A DNA stretch of 64,000 bases, from contig VZRG01000159.1 of NCBI GenBank assembly GCA_013397435.1, positions 1 to 64,000 on the forward strand, in the 5' to 3' direction. Shown piece by piece: positions 1 to 13,900 of this stretch (positions are counted from its first letter, which is position 1; the number at the start of each line of letters is the position of its first letter). Both the position numbers and the translations under genes were made by a program. The notes under the pieces were generated by a model. The model was not told the origin of the DNA and searched no databases. It was given only the letters and a program-made list of their open reading frames with translations. The stretch comes from Erythrocercus mccallii. Lineage: Eukaryota; Chordata; Aves; Passeriformes; Dicruridae.

Positions 1-107
1 TGAGCAACCTGGTCTAGTGGAAGGTGTCACTGTCTCTGTGGCAGGGGGTTGGAACTGGATGATCTCTACGTCCTTTCCAACCCAATCCATTCTGTGGTTT
101 TATGTTT
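1..107 (+). mobile_element. CR1 LINE, 3' end (cut by window edge)
   Basis: The sequence GAGCAACCTGGTCTAGTGGA and the later GGATGATCTCTACGTCCTTTCCAACC match the conserved CR1 3' end. It is 5'-truncated by the window boundary and inserted opposite to ARHGAP20, in its 3' flank. Confidence 0.92.
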
Positions 108-784
108 TGGATGTTGCATAATAAAATTACATGTGTTCTGCTTGCAGTAATACATAATGCCATTTACAGCAATGTTAAGAAACTATTCACAACTTAAACA
201 TGAACAGAACAGCCAACAAAGCACAATAAATGAAACATAGAGTTGCAAGGTGTTAGTTACAAGATTCAGCATTTCCCTTTATGTATTTTTAGGCTTACTT
301 TCTTCTTTCTTTTGCAGTGTGAAAGAAATAACTACACCTATCAAACATACTGTATAAACATACAGAAAACAACACACTTACTCCTTGGAGGACAATGAAG
401 GTAATATTTATCAGTTTCAGAACAGTAGTATAATACCACAGTTATGGAAGCTAGGCTGACTTTGCACACTACATCAAAAGCACAAAGGACTGGGACTCAC
501 ATCTGCAAGGCTCAACACTCGAGTGGTCAAGGAGAGAGGCCCAGCAGGCAGCCCGCTGCCCTGGCAGGGTCAAGGAACAGGACACTGGCCTTAGTTACCT
601 CCTGGGTCCCTTCCAGATTTTCAGGAGATTTCTGTTTGCTTGCTTTTCAGCATTTTTTATTATTCCTACAATGGTCTTGCAAAGCTTTACACTGGAACAT
701 TACTCAGTTTCCTAAAAAAAGAAAACCTGTGAGTCCAGGGACTGCTCAACTAAATTTGAACAATCTGGATGTTAAACTTAAAAT
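108..784. other. 3' flank of ARHGAP20
   Basis: The stretch contains a second AATAAA (656-661) on the minus strand. I see no continuation of the ARHGAP20 C-terminal coding sequence and no other gene. The open frame at 444-839 on the plus strand has no recognisable content. Confidence 0.6.
656..661 (-). terminator. Second candidate poly(A) signal (AATAAA)
   Basis: AATAAA reads on the minus strand about 170 nt past the stop codon. No clear GT-rich tract follows closely, so it looks weaker than the signal at 823-828. Longer 3' UTRs ending beyond the window cannot be excluded. Confidence 0.3.
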
Positions 785-822
785 GAACACACATCAACAC
801 CAAAGGCATTTTCTTTATGGTG

Positions 823-828
823 TTTATT
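823..828 (-). terminator. Candidate poly(A) signal abutting the ARHGAP20 stop codon
   Basis: On the minus strand the TAA stop (831-829) is followed at once by AATAAA (828-823). A GT-rich tract (TTTGGTGTTGATGTGTGTTC, 804-785) lies about 20-40 nt further on, which is the usual spacing for a cleavage site. If used, the 3' UTR would be only about 20-30 nt. Confidence 0.5.
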
Positions 829-1913
829 TTAAGCATTAAGATTCCTCTGCAAAAAGCTTTGGTCAGTCTCTTCAAACTTTGGATTGCTGTAATGCTTTTC
901 TAGACCTCCTCTTTGATCATGAAGTCTGTCTCTCCCAGTGACTTTCAGAGGCAATGGCTGAAGGTCAGCCTTAATGGAACAGCCATCAACTCCATCAGTA
1001 GGTTTCAGGGGTGCTGACCTGCTGCTGGGCCCCACCAAGTCCCCCTCAGCCCCAGTGTCAGTAGGTTGTGGAGATGGTGGCACCATGGTGGGTGGAAGAA
1101 AACAGTCATCAGCCACAGCAGCAGCAGTGTCTTCGTGTTTCTTTAGCAACTGGAAAGTGCTATCAAAAGGGCAGGTTTCACTTAAGGTAAACAGAGCCTG
1201 GTCTGAAAACTGGGAGAAAGCACTGTCCAGGGAGCAAATTGACGACACAGATGGAGATGTCCCAGAAGAAGACTGGCTAAAAGAGCTAAATCCTGAGCAA
1301 ATATTTAACCCCTCTGGCGTTGGAGGCAGGAGACAATGGGACAGGTCTTTCCTTTCAACGTTTTGGTTCGTGTTGTCACTTTTACCAACGTTAATCCCTA
1401 TGAGCAAGCTCTGATTGCCGAGCTTTTGCCTTTCCACCTGCAACGACCGGCGCTGGCAGAGACACTCCTCATCTTCATGAGACAGGACAACGTCACAGCT
1501 GGCTTTGCGCGTTGCCTTCTCACGCCCAGCACCGGTGCGGGCGGAACCGGAGGTCTGGAGGCCAACGGCAGGCTCAGAGGAGCGCCGGTGCCTCCTCACA
1601 GTCTTGGGAGCACCCGAGGTAGCTGCTGAGGGGAAACCACTGGAGCAGGGAGACTCATTTGAGTTTTCTTGCGAGGAAAACTTCAGGTGCACGTCAGCAG
1701 AAATTGCCAGCTGCTTCAGTTTGGTTTGGCTTTGGATTTCATCCACCTCTGTCTGCTCCGAATCGCCGTCGCTCAGAGTGAAGACAGACTCCCTGCTTCT
1801 GTTATCCTGATCATGGGTTTTTATCCAGTCACTGGAGGAAGAGTCAGCTTCATCGTTTGCCTCATTTTCCAGGCTGTCATAGGAAGAGTCATTCTGATGG
1901 AGAGAAGCAATAT
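829..1913 (-). CDS. ARHGAP20: ARHGAP20 exon 15: C-terminal tail with ANXL block, stop codon
   Basis: The exon opens with the acceptor tttgtccttgcag|AT and encodes residues 573-933. The first conserved block is NDSSYDSLENE, followed by an acidic FTLSDGDSEQTEVDE segment. One annexin-like (ANXL) block runs from RRHRRSSEP through RKASCDVVLSHEDEE to NQSLLIGINVGKS (about 677-757). A Ser-rich stretch SSSGTSPSVSSICSLDSAFS follows. The reading frame ends at TAA (829-831) after QSFLQRNLNA. As I recall it, human ARHGAP20 has two such blocks and a tail extending some 250 residues further. Here the first half of one block and the second half of the other look merged into a single copy. That comparison is from memory. 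Confidence 0.93.
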
Positions 1914-4900
1914 CTGCAAGGACAAACCAAGAGTTAACACATCAGTGACTGAACCGCCCCCTTGACAAGCAGCTTCATCTTCTTTTTTTTTTTTCTGGCA
2001 AGTATCCTTTACTTTCAGGAGCATTTGCCCTGTAAAGATTCTTCAAGCAAAAGTACTAATAATTTCATAAAAAACTACTGTCTTAATTTTGAATTGGAGA
2101 AGCTGAAGTGAGTACTAAGCTACAGTTCAGTCAAAAAATACAGGATAGTGGCACAAATAAAAATTAGGGGGGTTTTGCTGTGGTTTTGCTTTGGCTTGCT
2201 TTTTTTAAGTGGATAGTAGCTAATCCAGCTGTAAACAATAATTTACATACATACATATATTGAATTGGCAATTTATTTAATTTTTCATTATTGGATATTA
2301 AAAGCAACCTTTAACCTTTCTTTCCTTCTTTTAGACACATAAAGGCATACTTCTTACCTCTACTTCTACCAGAAAATACAATATTTTTAAGAACGGCACT
2401 TCTGAGTTTTAGGCTCAGTTTAAGCAGCCAGCTCATTTGCACTGAGCAGTGCACACCTGGACCCTATCCTGTGTCTGCAGTAATTGGAATTACATTAAAT
2501 CTCCTTTGCTCTGGGTTAGACTAAGCTGCCTTATCTCACATTTGCAGCAGACACAGTTCATGCACGGGCAGTCACCATGCCTCAGTGCCTGCCTGAAAGC
2601 TCGTTCAGCTGCTGTAACCTGTTCTGGGTCTCACCTGCTGCTGTAACCTGTCCTGGGTCTCAGCTCTCACTGCCAGCACCTCCCAGCACAGCAGAACCCA
2701 TGTGCTTCACTCCTGGGGAGGGGGTGGGCCAAATTTCACCCAGTCTCACTGGAGGCAGAGCATGAGGAGTTTGAAACAGCCACAGTGTCAGACATGCTGA
2801 CACAAGTGCCATTACCACGTTCAGTACAGGCCATCTGTGACAAAATTAATTTTACAAAAATGCTGCTTTAGAAATACTTTAAGGAGAGACACAAAACTCC
2901 AGTCAATATCAGAGGGTTGAAGAGAAAAAAAGCATTAATGATAATCTGGAAAGCTCTGTCAACTAGTCTGCCAAACATTTTCAGTCACCAGTTCCATGAT
3001 TTTTCTCTGCTAGCAGCAAAATCTGGATGTCCCACTGAAACTCTGGAGATCTCTCTCTTTTGATAGTGTATAGACACTTTCAACCCTAACATAATGGTGT
3101 GACAGCTGTATTATGACCATTGTTGATCACTGACCTCCTGATATTTTGGGAAAACACAGGCTGATGCAAAAATTCTAGATTTGTGAAACCTTATCTAGAT
3201 GTTTTCTTTTTAAATTTTCTTTGTTTCCCCTCCCTCCTTTTTAACCAAAGTGGTTCAGATGACTGGTATAGGAGCAAGAGTATTTGTGAAAGCATTTTGT
3301 GATGTGATTCAGGTCTATGGTAAGCTGAATCAGCGATTATGACCAATTCTTTGGGGAATTGAATGGAAAGAGAACAGCACATGTAGAAGGAACAACATTC
3401 TTCCATGGAATATACCAATCTTTTGCCTGGCTGAGTTTAGCTGTTTCAATGGGATCAAAGCATCAATCTGCATTACCTGAGCTGTTCTCTCTCTTGCATG
3501 TCATCAGTATTTCTCCAAAGAGGGAGGTAATTTCATCTCCAAAAATCCTGCAGCAATTCTCAATGAGGAACTGTACCAGACTAGAAATCTGCAACAAAGC
3601 CATGGAAGAGAGATGTCAGAACTTCTATTATTCAATTCAGGACAAGCTCACCATACAGATGAGGAACAAGAGCAAACTGTCATCCACAAAGGCAGGCAGC
3701 CAGGAGCTACTCTCTCGGTCTCCTGGGCCCAATAAATTGTCGTGGTATACATCCTTGTAAACATCTTTTCCATTCTACTGTCCTAATTGCAGGTCACCAC
3801 ACCCAGAGATCTTCTTGATGAGAGAAACATTTTGCTGATACATTGGGCATTGCTTTATGACCTCTCTCCTCTTCTTCCAGAAGATTATGAGAATGGATTG
3901 ATGAATGTTGCTCGAGCCCTGATAAGAGGAAAAGTCCTGGTCTGAAGAAGTATTGAGTGTTCTCATGTTTGTAACCAACAGCCTGGTTGAATGGGATGAA
4001 GGCTGGTTTGGTTTTCTGCTACACCTAGGTGTTTCTTACCTTTTTAATAAATTCACTTTCTATATCAGGAGTGGAGGGAACAGGAGGCCAGAGCAGGCTA
4101 GGTGCAATGCAGACAGCCAGATTAAAGGCATTCATCTGGTTCTCTTCAGATCGCATTTCTATCCCATGCAGAACTCCAAAGATGTAACGTAAGAGAACAA
4201 CATTAGCTCTGGGGAGATGCTCTATTAACCTGAAAACAGATAAAACCAGAATTCTTCGTATTAGTGACCAGTTTACATAGATACACACAAGTCAAGATAA
4301 TGGAAATGCAGAAACGGTAACATGGTCCACTAATTAAACCAGGAAGGGTGTCAAAGACATGTTCTTTTTCTTGTTAAAAAAAATACAATTTTAAGTTGAA
4401 TATGCGTGATTCTGCATTCTGGGATGTACATTTATAGGAAAAGAATGTAGATAATATAAATAACTACCTTTGGATGCTTTTTATCTTCTCTTCATTATTT
4501 CCTTGATCCAGCACAGACACCCACTTATCACACAGCTGGGATGATAAAACACTGCCTGGGATGTTGCGAAGAAAATCCTTATCAAGGGAAAAGAAGAACA
4601 AAACACGTGAGCAGCTGTTCTGGGGCATGTGAGGGAGCAGGAATAAGATACACAGATTCAAGAGGATGTATCCATGGGACAGCACTCACTGGCAAGTATA
4701 TTGTTACACACAACCACCAAAACCAGAAGAAAATCATCTCAGATAGAGGCACTTTAAATTATGCTTAAAGTGAATGTTTTCCAGCCTTTGCCTACCCTTT
4801 CCTGTCAAAATAGAGGTACTTGAACGCTTCATCTGATACTGCTGAACTAAAAAATCTGCAGTGAGACCAGTTATTTTGATGCTGCATAATGTCTGTCTTT

Positions 4901-7900
4901 ACTTATCACTTAACTTCATCAGTAGTCCCTGTTTCTTCTCCTCAGCTGACATGCTTAAGTACCTCCAGACCATAAGCATTCCAAGGCATCTCTACCTTCC
5001 TTCCCCCAATCAATGAAGTACTTAAACTAGTCATTGATAGTCTTGCTATTCCTCTTTCCTAACACCTCATCATGGGCATGGAAACTGTTGCAGTTTAGGA
5101 AAAAGGGCCAAATCCTAGCTTCCCAAAAAAGCTAGGGCGAGGGAAGCTATGATGATTTTTTGGCACAAGGAACACTGGTTTTGACATACAAGACTGTAAC
5201 AAAAGAAAATGCATGGAAAAAATAATCCAAATATTTATGGCAACACTCTAAACTCACTAGGATCTGCAGTGTAAGGTATACTGATGTGTAAGGAGAGAGG
5301 TCTGCCAACATGCCTTTTAGTATTTCATATGCAGAGATAAAGATGACAGGACCAGGCTATAACAAAGACCTCAGGAAAGCTGTCAGCAAAACAAGCTGGC
5401 TACTCCTCTTCCTCACCCTAATTCAGTGGTAGCCTCCTTTGGAGATCCTCACAAGGTTCATGTGCCAGCCTGTTCTTGTTAATTCAGTCCACCAATTCCT
5501 CTTTAGGCCTGTCCCTGGAGAAAAGTCCTCCCTGTTTGTGCACAGGATCTGTGCTGCTCTCACCCAGAAAGGGAGACAGAAACATTCTTCACATACCTTA
5601 AACAAAGATGCTGTCACAAATATGGATTCACAGGCCAGGTCCACTTCAGTGCCTGAATCAAGCTTCTCCTTTAGCTCTTTGAATGTTTTTGCACTTCCAG
5701 AGCGTCTGAAAATACCCTTAGTGGAAGGCCCTTCTTGGTAAAGGAGGGAAAGCATGTCCTAAAAAAAATTAAAAAGGCAAAGAGGATTTCTCATTAATAT
5801 ATTTTATTGTCCAGCACCACTACAATGTAGTTTTGCCTTTTTTGCCATAGCTGAAAACCTTTTAGTCCTAAAAGGTATCAGAAATCCAACACAAGTCAAG
5901 GCTCACCCTCCAAACTGCAATGCCAAACTGCACAGCACAGCTGTGATTTGAGGCTCTCATTCTGGAAAACATTCCCTCAGAAATACCATGCTGCCACTGC
6001 GGAGCACCAACTTTCTGCATGACCTTCCATGACCTGCGCACGTTTCAGCCAAGTCATTTAAATATATAAATGCTGTGGTATGGGGAAAGGAGAGTGGTCT
6101 ATCTAATTCAAAGCTTTGCATTTGACAGTGGCCACAGCCAGACACTACTTTGCAGGAAGATATGAGACCCTCACTGCTCATCATTGTAGTTTATACTATC
6201 ACCAACCACAGGCAGAATTCTGTTTCACTGTTGATATCCGAAAAAAATGAGATTTTTTATCTCAACTAGAAAGTGCTTTGTTTGTTAATATATATCTGCA
6301 CTTCTATAGCAGATCAGAGTCAGGTTTTTACCCTCTCTTTGCTGCTTGTGAGACTCTCAAGCAGCTCAGGCCTGTCAGCAGGACCAACTCTGAGGCAAGG
6401 TGCTCCCACTTGGGAGGTCACTCCAAGGGGGATAAACCTCAGCTTGTGGCTCTCCTGAAGCCAATGAGGCCGCACAGGATTAAACAAGTAGGCAGCTTAT
6501 TACAGAGAAGGGAAAACAAGCAGAATCTTGCCTAGCTTTTAAAGTAACAGGAAGGACTGATTTTTGCTGTTAAATAATAGAGGAAAACAAGGAGAAAAGG
6601 AAATGCTGAAACTTCTCCTGAGATAATATGTTCAGGATATTTTCCAGATGCTTAGTTCTCTGCAATCTCCTGTGGCCCATGTCTCAGACATGCAGGTCAA
6701 CTCTTGCAGGCCTGCACCAAGCAATGCAGAATTTGTCATGTTTATCTCCTTGAAAGGGGAAACACGTGCAGACAGTCTCTGGAATTATGTGTATGCATGC
6801 AGTGGCCTGAGGATCAAGTTATCAAAAATGATGGCAAGAAAAGGGACACAGGGAGTCCTGGGACACCAGTCCATCATCATTAAGCTGAATTAGTGAACGG
6901 TAATGGATAAGGAATGGAGCTTGGGGACTTTCCTAGTCTGGGCTGTAAGGTAGGTCTTCCTGCCACACAGCAGTGCAAATAAGTCTAATGGAAGCTATTA
7001 CTTTTGCTTTTATTCTTTCATGTTTCTTTCTCACTCTTGCAGAAGTCCAAGATCAAGAATTCATGTAAGTGCAGATGCTTTGGAGGAGCACCTTTATGGT
7101 GGCAGGACTCATGTCAGCATTTTCATTCTCTTTTGCAGAGATTTAGAGCTCTCCCATCAAAACAGGCTGAGTCCCACAGCACAGGATGTTAGCACAGGAA
7201 CAAACCCTTTGAAAGTACGTTTTGAACAAAACATTCACAAGATAAAAATGGGATGCCCCTATTAAACTAACAAACCCAGATGAAATTGCATGCATGAAGC
7301 TATGGTGCAAGACAACTCAGTGTGGCAATGGCTAAAAGAGCCCTTCGGCTGTGAAGACAAGCTGGAAGCTCTGAAGCAGTTATCCAGCATGCCTGCAGCA
7401 CTCATGCCTGGTATTTTCTTTCTCTTTCAGGTAAATCCCATTCAGTCCCCCAGTATTTTCTTCTCCAGAGGTGCTGCATGAATTCAGAAGTAAGTTATAT
7501 TTCGTGGCATAAACACAATGTTTAAAATTCAAAGCACGAATTCTACCAAGCTGTGATTCTATGCTTAGTAACTCTGGGGATTTTTTCAAATAAAAATTTA
7601 CTAATATTTATGTTTTGGAGAAATTTCTGAAATGCAGCAATGGCTCATTTCTTAAACAGAGAGAAGGAGGGATCAGGTGATTATAGTCATACAGAGTCCA
7701 TCTCTGGAGGGCTTATTTAAATAACCTAAATAATGAGAATGCACACTTCTCCTTCAAAAGAAAACACTGCTAAAAGACCTGAAAAATCCTGGTATGATTC
7801 ACTATTCAGGCAGTGATAAAGCAGCACATCAAGCACCAGCTTAGGAGACAAAAGATCTCTTCCTGTAAACTGGTGTGACCCCACTGATTGCAGTGGGGTT

Positions 7901-10900
7901 CTGGCAATCTTTTCCAGCCAGAAGCCAGGCTGTTAGGATGAAGGGCCCAATTCTGCAGGGATCATTCCCACTCCACAAATACTTCACCTGCTGCTGACAA
8001 CAGGGCCTTCCAATCACCAAAAATGCCACATACCTGCCTTAATTATACCTAGGAATGGGCTCTAGGGCAACCTTTTTCATGGTCCTAGGCTGGTTTTGAG
8101 AGCATCCACAGCACTAGAGCTGCCTCAAGACAGTATGAAAAGACGCTACTGTAGCCTCCACATTCCCACCTAATTTTTGCAGCGGTGCTGTCAGACCAAA
8201 AATGAGGACTCAAGAGTGCTTGCCTGCCCTGGAATGACTTCAAGAAAGGCTCTGGAATTGCCTAGTTAGGGGCAGGTGGCATTTTTATGCATGCGTGGGC
8301 TGCCTATATGGGACAGTAGATGAGACATTTATGGATGTGGGGATTTTACAGAGATTTTGGGAGTGGTTTAAAAAGTATGTGTGAATGTGGCATTTATTTA
8401 CACTGTGTAAGTGAGGATTAGGAAACCAGCCTCATAGCATGGGCTATAAAAGAGAAATAGCCCAGAGCAGCAGACTGATCACATACATTTCTCAAGCAGT
8501 TACTGACTGGGCCTGACCACAGTATATGTTAAAAACCAAAGTTCTTGCTGGGAACCACAAATGTTTCCATAGGGAAACCTTTCTGGTTTCTTTGCTTGGG
8601 TAATTTCAATGTCCCATTTACAAACATATCCTCACATTTACTACACAGAGAAATTCCACCACTCTAAGACCCAACCCTGAGCCTGGGACTCACCAAGAGT
8701 GGTTTGGGCAGGTTGTCATCCTCACAGATGGTTGTTAGTAAGAGGCCAAAGAGCTTCCCAGGAGCAGCAGATGTTGAGGAGAGGGGTGCATTGTCCAAGT
8801 GAGTGCCTGGGCCACGCCAAAAAGCCCAATTTATGATAGATCTTTTCCTTTTAAATGACTTTTGGCTTAAGTCTGGGGAAAGAGAAAGGTGTTTATTACG
8901 AGAAATGCATTTCAATTCTAGTTCCAGTATTCGGGTTTTGGTGGTTGCTATGGTTTCAAAGGAAAAAACGTCAACCAACTCCTTGCATCCAGCTAAGCCT
9001 AATCCACCAGGTACATGCCTGTGTGTGTGTGTGTGTGTGTGTGTAAAATGTGTTGCCTTGCTCATGCCCTGAAGAGGATCACCAAGATCTGCCCTGCACT
9101 GCTGGAGCAGTGTCAGCACTCTCCACCAAGTGCAGGATGGCAAACCTCAGCCTGCTGACTTCACACAGAGCTGCACTCTGCTAAGTAACTCGTTTTCCAC
9201 CCACAGGTGCAAATCCACAGCCCTCACCTCAGCATGCTGTCCACGGCCATTCTAGCTGCCCTGACAATGTGGGAGACTCTCCCCACAAGCAACACCAGAG
9301 GATCAACTAATGGGGTGAGGCATTTTCAGACCAGGAAAAGCCACTGCCTTTGCTCGCTTCTCCACAATGCAGGAGTATCATCAATATCCTCACTCCAAGC
9401 ATTTGCCAGCCATGGCCCAGGGATGGTGCCTGCCCTTTAATCAATGCCTTGCCGATGGCATTTCAGCATGCCGCCAGCACACTGATGGGCTCTGCTTGTC
9501 TGCATTGTAAAATACTTCATGAGATACCCACAGAGGCGTACTAACTGAAACTCTTGTTTGGAGTGTGGAGAGAAAGAAATACTGCTATTGGGACACAAAA
9601 AGGGCTTTTTTATATGACCTTTCTCAACATCAGCCAGTGTGAAGTCTTCTTAACAGCATGGGTTACTGCTAAAGAGAAAAGGAGTGTGAACTGTTTATGA
9701 CAGAAATGCTAACTGGGAAGAACTTATTCTGATATATTTTGCCTTTCTGAGGTGTTTTCAAAGCCAATCAGCATTGATTTAGTTGCTTGCCTACCCCATA
9801 TGCATTTTAATTAGCTGGTTCTTCCAAACATTTTACTTTCTGCTGTTATGGAGGCCAGAATCAAGGCTTGCAGAATTAAGGATTGTGGTACAATACCAGA
9901 TTTTTCTCTCCAATACTTTATTCTCTCCTATACTTTATTAGAATTGGGTTTTAGCTCAGAGTGATTTTCATTATACGTCATTCCATTCCAGATCATGCTC
10001 CCTTAGGGAATGGGTGGAAGTCTTTTCATTAGATGCTTACAGGATGAGAAGTTACAGTTTAACTCAAAATGTGAACATATGAATGTGAAAGCCTCAAGAA
10101 AAATGCTTTTCATAAAAAATAATGAGGATATATATTTTAAGCTGTCCAAAGCTTCAAGAAACGTAAGTCTGGCAGTGTCTAAGGCTTTATTTGACACATC
10201 ATGTTTTGGGAGAATATAACTGACCTGTAACTTTCAAAATGACTTTTTTTTTCCCTCCAGATGAACTGGATATTAGCACCTGAATAAGGTTTGCTTCACA
10301 AACTAAGGTTTGCCAGAGTTCTAGTGACACAACGGCAAATACATACCCATGGGTTTTTGTAAAACCTGCAGATTTCAGTGGAAGCAAAAATTAAGATGCT
10401 ATTTTGGAGAACAAGGACAAGCAGAAGTGAATAAAAGAAGTGAATAAAAAAAAGTCTTAAAATTAGGAACTCTTCTCAGTTTCTTACTGATTGTTCCCCT
10501 CTTAACAGCCATGTCTCAAACTGAGAATGTGAACAAAGGGTCATTGCAGCTAACAGCAGCTCTCTCCTGGGACAGGAAGGAAATCTTAGCCAGTGTTCTG
10601 CAGGACACGAGGGCAGAAACCAACAACTGATGTGTGGAAATGAAATGCCCTGTCACTCAAAAACCAACATTCACTGAAAAACAGGGAAGCTCATCCTTAT
10701 CATACCCCTTTCTTAAGGGCATTGAGAAGTCTTAAGCTGAAGAGGAGATGAGAAGAGGTGGATGTACTCTTTCTTACCTTGAACCTGTGCAACATTATAA
10801 TATAATTATAAGACAGACTCCTCTCAGCCAAGAGAGATGCCAATTATTGCTCTGCAGAAGTACTTCCATACAAAAACCTCATGGCCTTGCTCTAGTGGAT

Positions 10901-13900
10901 TATTCTAAGCCAGAATCAGAAAAAAGTAATACCAGTTTGTTGGAAAATTTTGGCCAGAGCTCACAGGAGCCACCTCTTCTGCTCATATTTTACATGAAGG
11001 GAATGTCTATTCATAGTTAGTGTCCTAGCCATGGAAATGGCATTTCCTCTCCTTGAAACTAATCAGAAACTTCTAAATAAATCTTCAGCTCTATTTAACA
11101 ATGTGGTCATGAGCATAATTTAATGGCTATGTTTAACTGGTAGGTGACCATCCCTGTTACATGCTGAAAGGCTACAGCAGAGGCAACAGAAACACTCCAT
11201 TTCTTCCACACAGAAAATTCTCCTGTACTTTTTTAACCATCCTGCCAGGGCAGTTGATGCAATTACACCACCATATTTGGTGTCCACACAGCTACTTACT
11301 TGCCACGAGGGCCAGCTGTCAGTCATGCCTGCCTGTCAGCACCTACACTGCTGTCTAACCGAGGTGCACACTGGCGGAGCTGGGCAGCTGCTCCTTGCTG
11401 CCTCCAGAAGGGACAGCATGTCCAGCACAGTGGCATCCTGCTGCAGGGAAGTGATGGGAGGGAGGACAGCACGGCATGTGGCAGCAAAGTGTGGGATTAC
11501 AGATACTGCTCTCTGTAAATTCACCCTGTATGTGGCAGTGTGCCCAGTGGGTACCCAACACAGATTTTGGCTTGCTGATTCAAAGATCAAAAGCCAGATC
11601 ACAGCCTTGGCTTGCATGCAGGGAATTTTTGCCATTTTCCAAACCCAAAACAGTTAGGAAAAGCACAAGGAGCAGCACTATATGTGAGATAACCTGCTTT
11701 GCAAGCAGTTATATCACTATATATCACTTTAACAGGTTTTGTCTGATGAAAGAAACATGAATGGACTAAAAGCCTCTTTCTGCCATTTAACACAGTCCCT
11801 GTGCATGACCTGCAGGCTGCCCCAGGCTTCTGCTGCCCAAGCCAGGCTCACTCCACTCCTGCAGCCTGCACAGCACCGATGATAACACATCTGCATTAGA
11901 ACTCTACAGGCCTGATTTGCATTTCTATTTTCTTTTGCCAGTCAACATCAGCTGCCAAAGCAGGGCCTGTAAACCTAATTATACCCCTTTGCTAGATTAC
12001 CTCATTCTTAAAATATGCCATGAGGTAATATATGATACAAATTACTGGGAAGGGGGTGGATGTGGAAAGGAAATTAATTTATATAAAATGTAATCAATTT
12101 CCAGAATAATTTGCAATGGACTCTGGTATAGCTTCACTGTATTTAATTTCTAAAAACATTACAAAGGGATTCTATTCATATTCATATATTGTGGGAGAAC
12201 TTAGGTATTGGGAAGTGCCCAAGATAACAGTGTGGATGTTATTTTTTCTGTGATGTGGTTATTTATGGTGAAGTAGGGCAGAGTTCCTAATTGAGCTGAA
12301 TATGCTAGTGTGTTAAGAACAACAAAAACACACCATGGTATGTATCCTTGCCCTAAGTCTAATTCCCCAATCCTGTCACTATATCCTTATTTGTTTTCTG
12401 ATGAGCAGAGCACAGTCATTGTGTCATTGACAATAGAGTGACAAAACAGAGAGAAGCAAGCTGCAATACAAGCTGCAGCTTGTATTTTTGCAGCATCAAG
12501 GCCAAAGGCAGGAGAAAATATTACTTTATTTTACTCAAAGAGCACTGAAATAAAGCTCTATTTGCTCACCTTATCTAGGTACCTAAGCGACTGCATAGAC
12601 TTTGCCACTTGAGCGTCCCAGTGAGGTAGGTGTGTAGTCCTAAGTACCTTCTTGAGATGAAGGATGCTGCCAAATGTTGCATGGGAATTCTGTGCCCAAG
12701 CCAAGCCTTGACTCTTGAATCATGAAAGCACCCTGCCTTGTTACAGAGCACAGCAAGGGCTGCAGAGAGAAGTTCAGCTGATAGACTCACAAAAATTGCA
12801 GGGGAGAGATGCTGTCTTTCTTTTGCTGATTTTCGAACAATCACTTGACAGGCAGCTTGTCAAAATGCAACTTACAAAGATGACACATATACAACAGCAC
12901 ACTCAAATCCCTGAGAGCTACACTGCAAAGCCCCCCGAGCAGCTGGAAGACACACCTGCGCGCTCCTCTGCACTTCCCACCGTGCCCCCAGCCCGGCACA
13001 TTTGCCTTCTGTGGCAGAGCCAGGTGGTCGGGCTGTGGGGAGAGATGCTGAGAGGACAACGTACCGTTCAGCTGCTGGCACACGGCCACCTGGCTGGGCT
13101 TCAGCACAAACTGGCACTGCAGCTCCTGGGGCAGCTGCTCCGGCAAGAAAGGGCCCTGAAGCTGCCTGGGGCAGGCACAGTGCTTTGATCCGTGGGGCAT
13201 AGCGTCACGAATGTGGCTCATTTTAATTCCAAAGGGATATTCATGTCCTGTTCAAAGAGAAATCGTAATAATCTCTGTTGGGTTGACTGGAGACTTGCAA
13301 AACTCCATCTGCCCTGGAGGAAAAGCAGATTTTGCTTGCTGGCCCGCAGCACTTTCTCAGTAATCTAAGAATTGTTGCTCTTCTCCATATTTGTATGGGC
13401 ATAAATCATACACTGGCAAATAGGGAGTTACTGTGTTTGGTGTAGTTAAACAGATGAGAAAGTAAAATCAGATCTATTACAGCTGTATCACATAAAAGCC
13501 AGTCAGAAAAAAAAAGCTACTATTTCTGAATTCAGTGTTTATTTTTTCTACTGTTTTTATTGTGGCACTGATAGTTTAGGTACTGCTTGCTCATATCATT
13601 CTGGAGAGAAATGAGCTTTTTGGATCACTCCCGTCAAATTTTTGCTGAGCATGCGAACCCAAAAAATTCCAGTGTGGAAGTGATCTTCCCTCCCTCATCA
13701 TGTTAAGTCCAACAGCCATCAAGTCAGTCAAATGAGACACAATTATGGTTCCTGTCTGAGGCTGAAACAGGAAGGAAATGTTAATCACAGAGCTGATGCA
13801 AATGAGCTATGCTTGGCTTTAACCAGCATCTTTGGGGACTACACAGAGGCAATTCATTTCTGGAGGAGCTTTCACAAATGCCACCAGAAAGATTTTTTCA

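Noticed and set aside
3191..3418. 75-codon minus-strand ORF between exons 14 and 15
   Set aside because: It does not resemble the GAP C-terminal helix. The matching exon is at 3477-3588.
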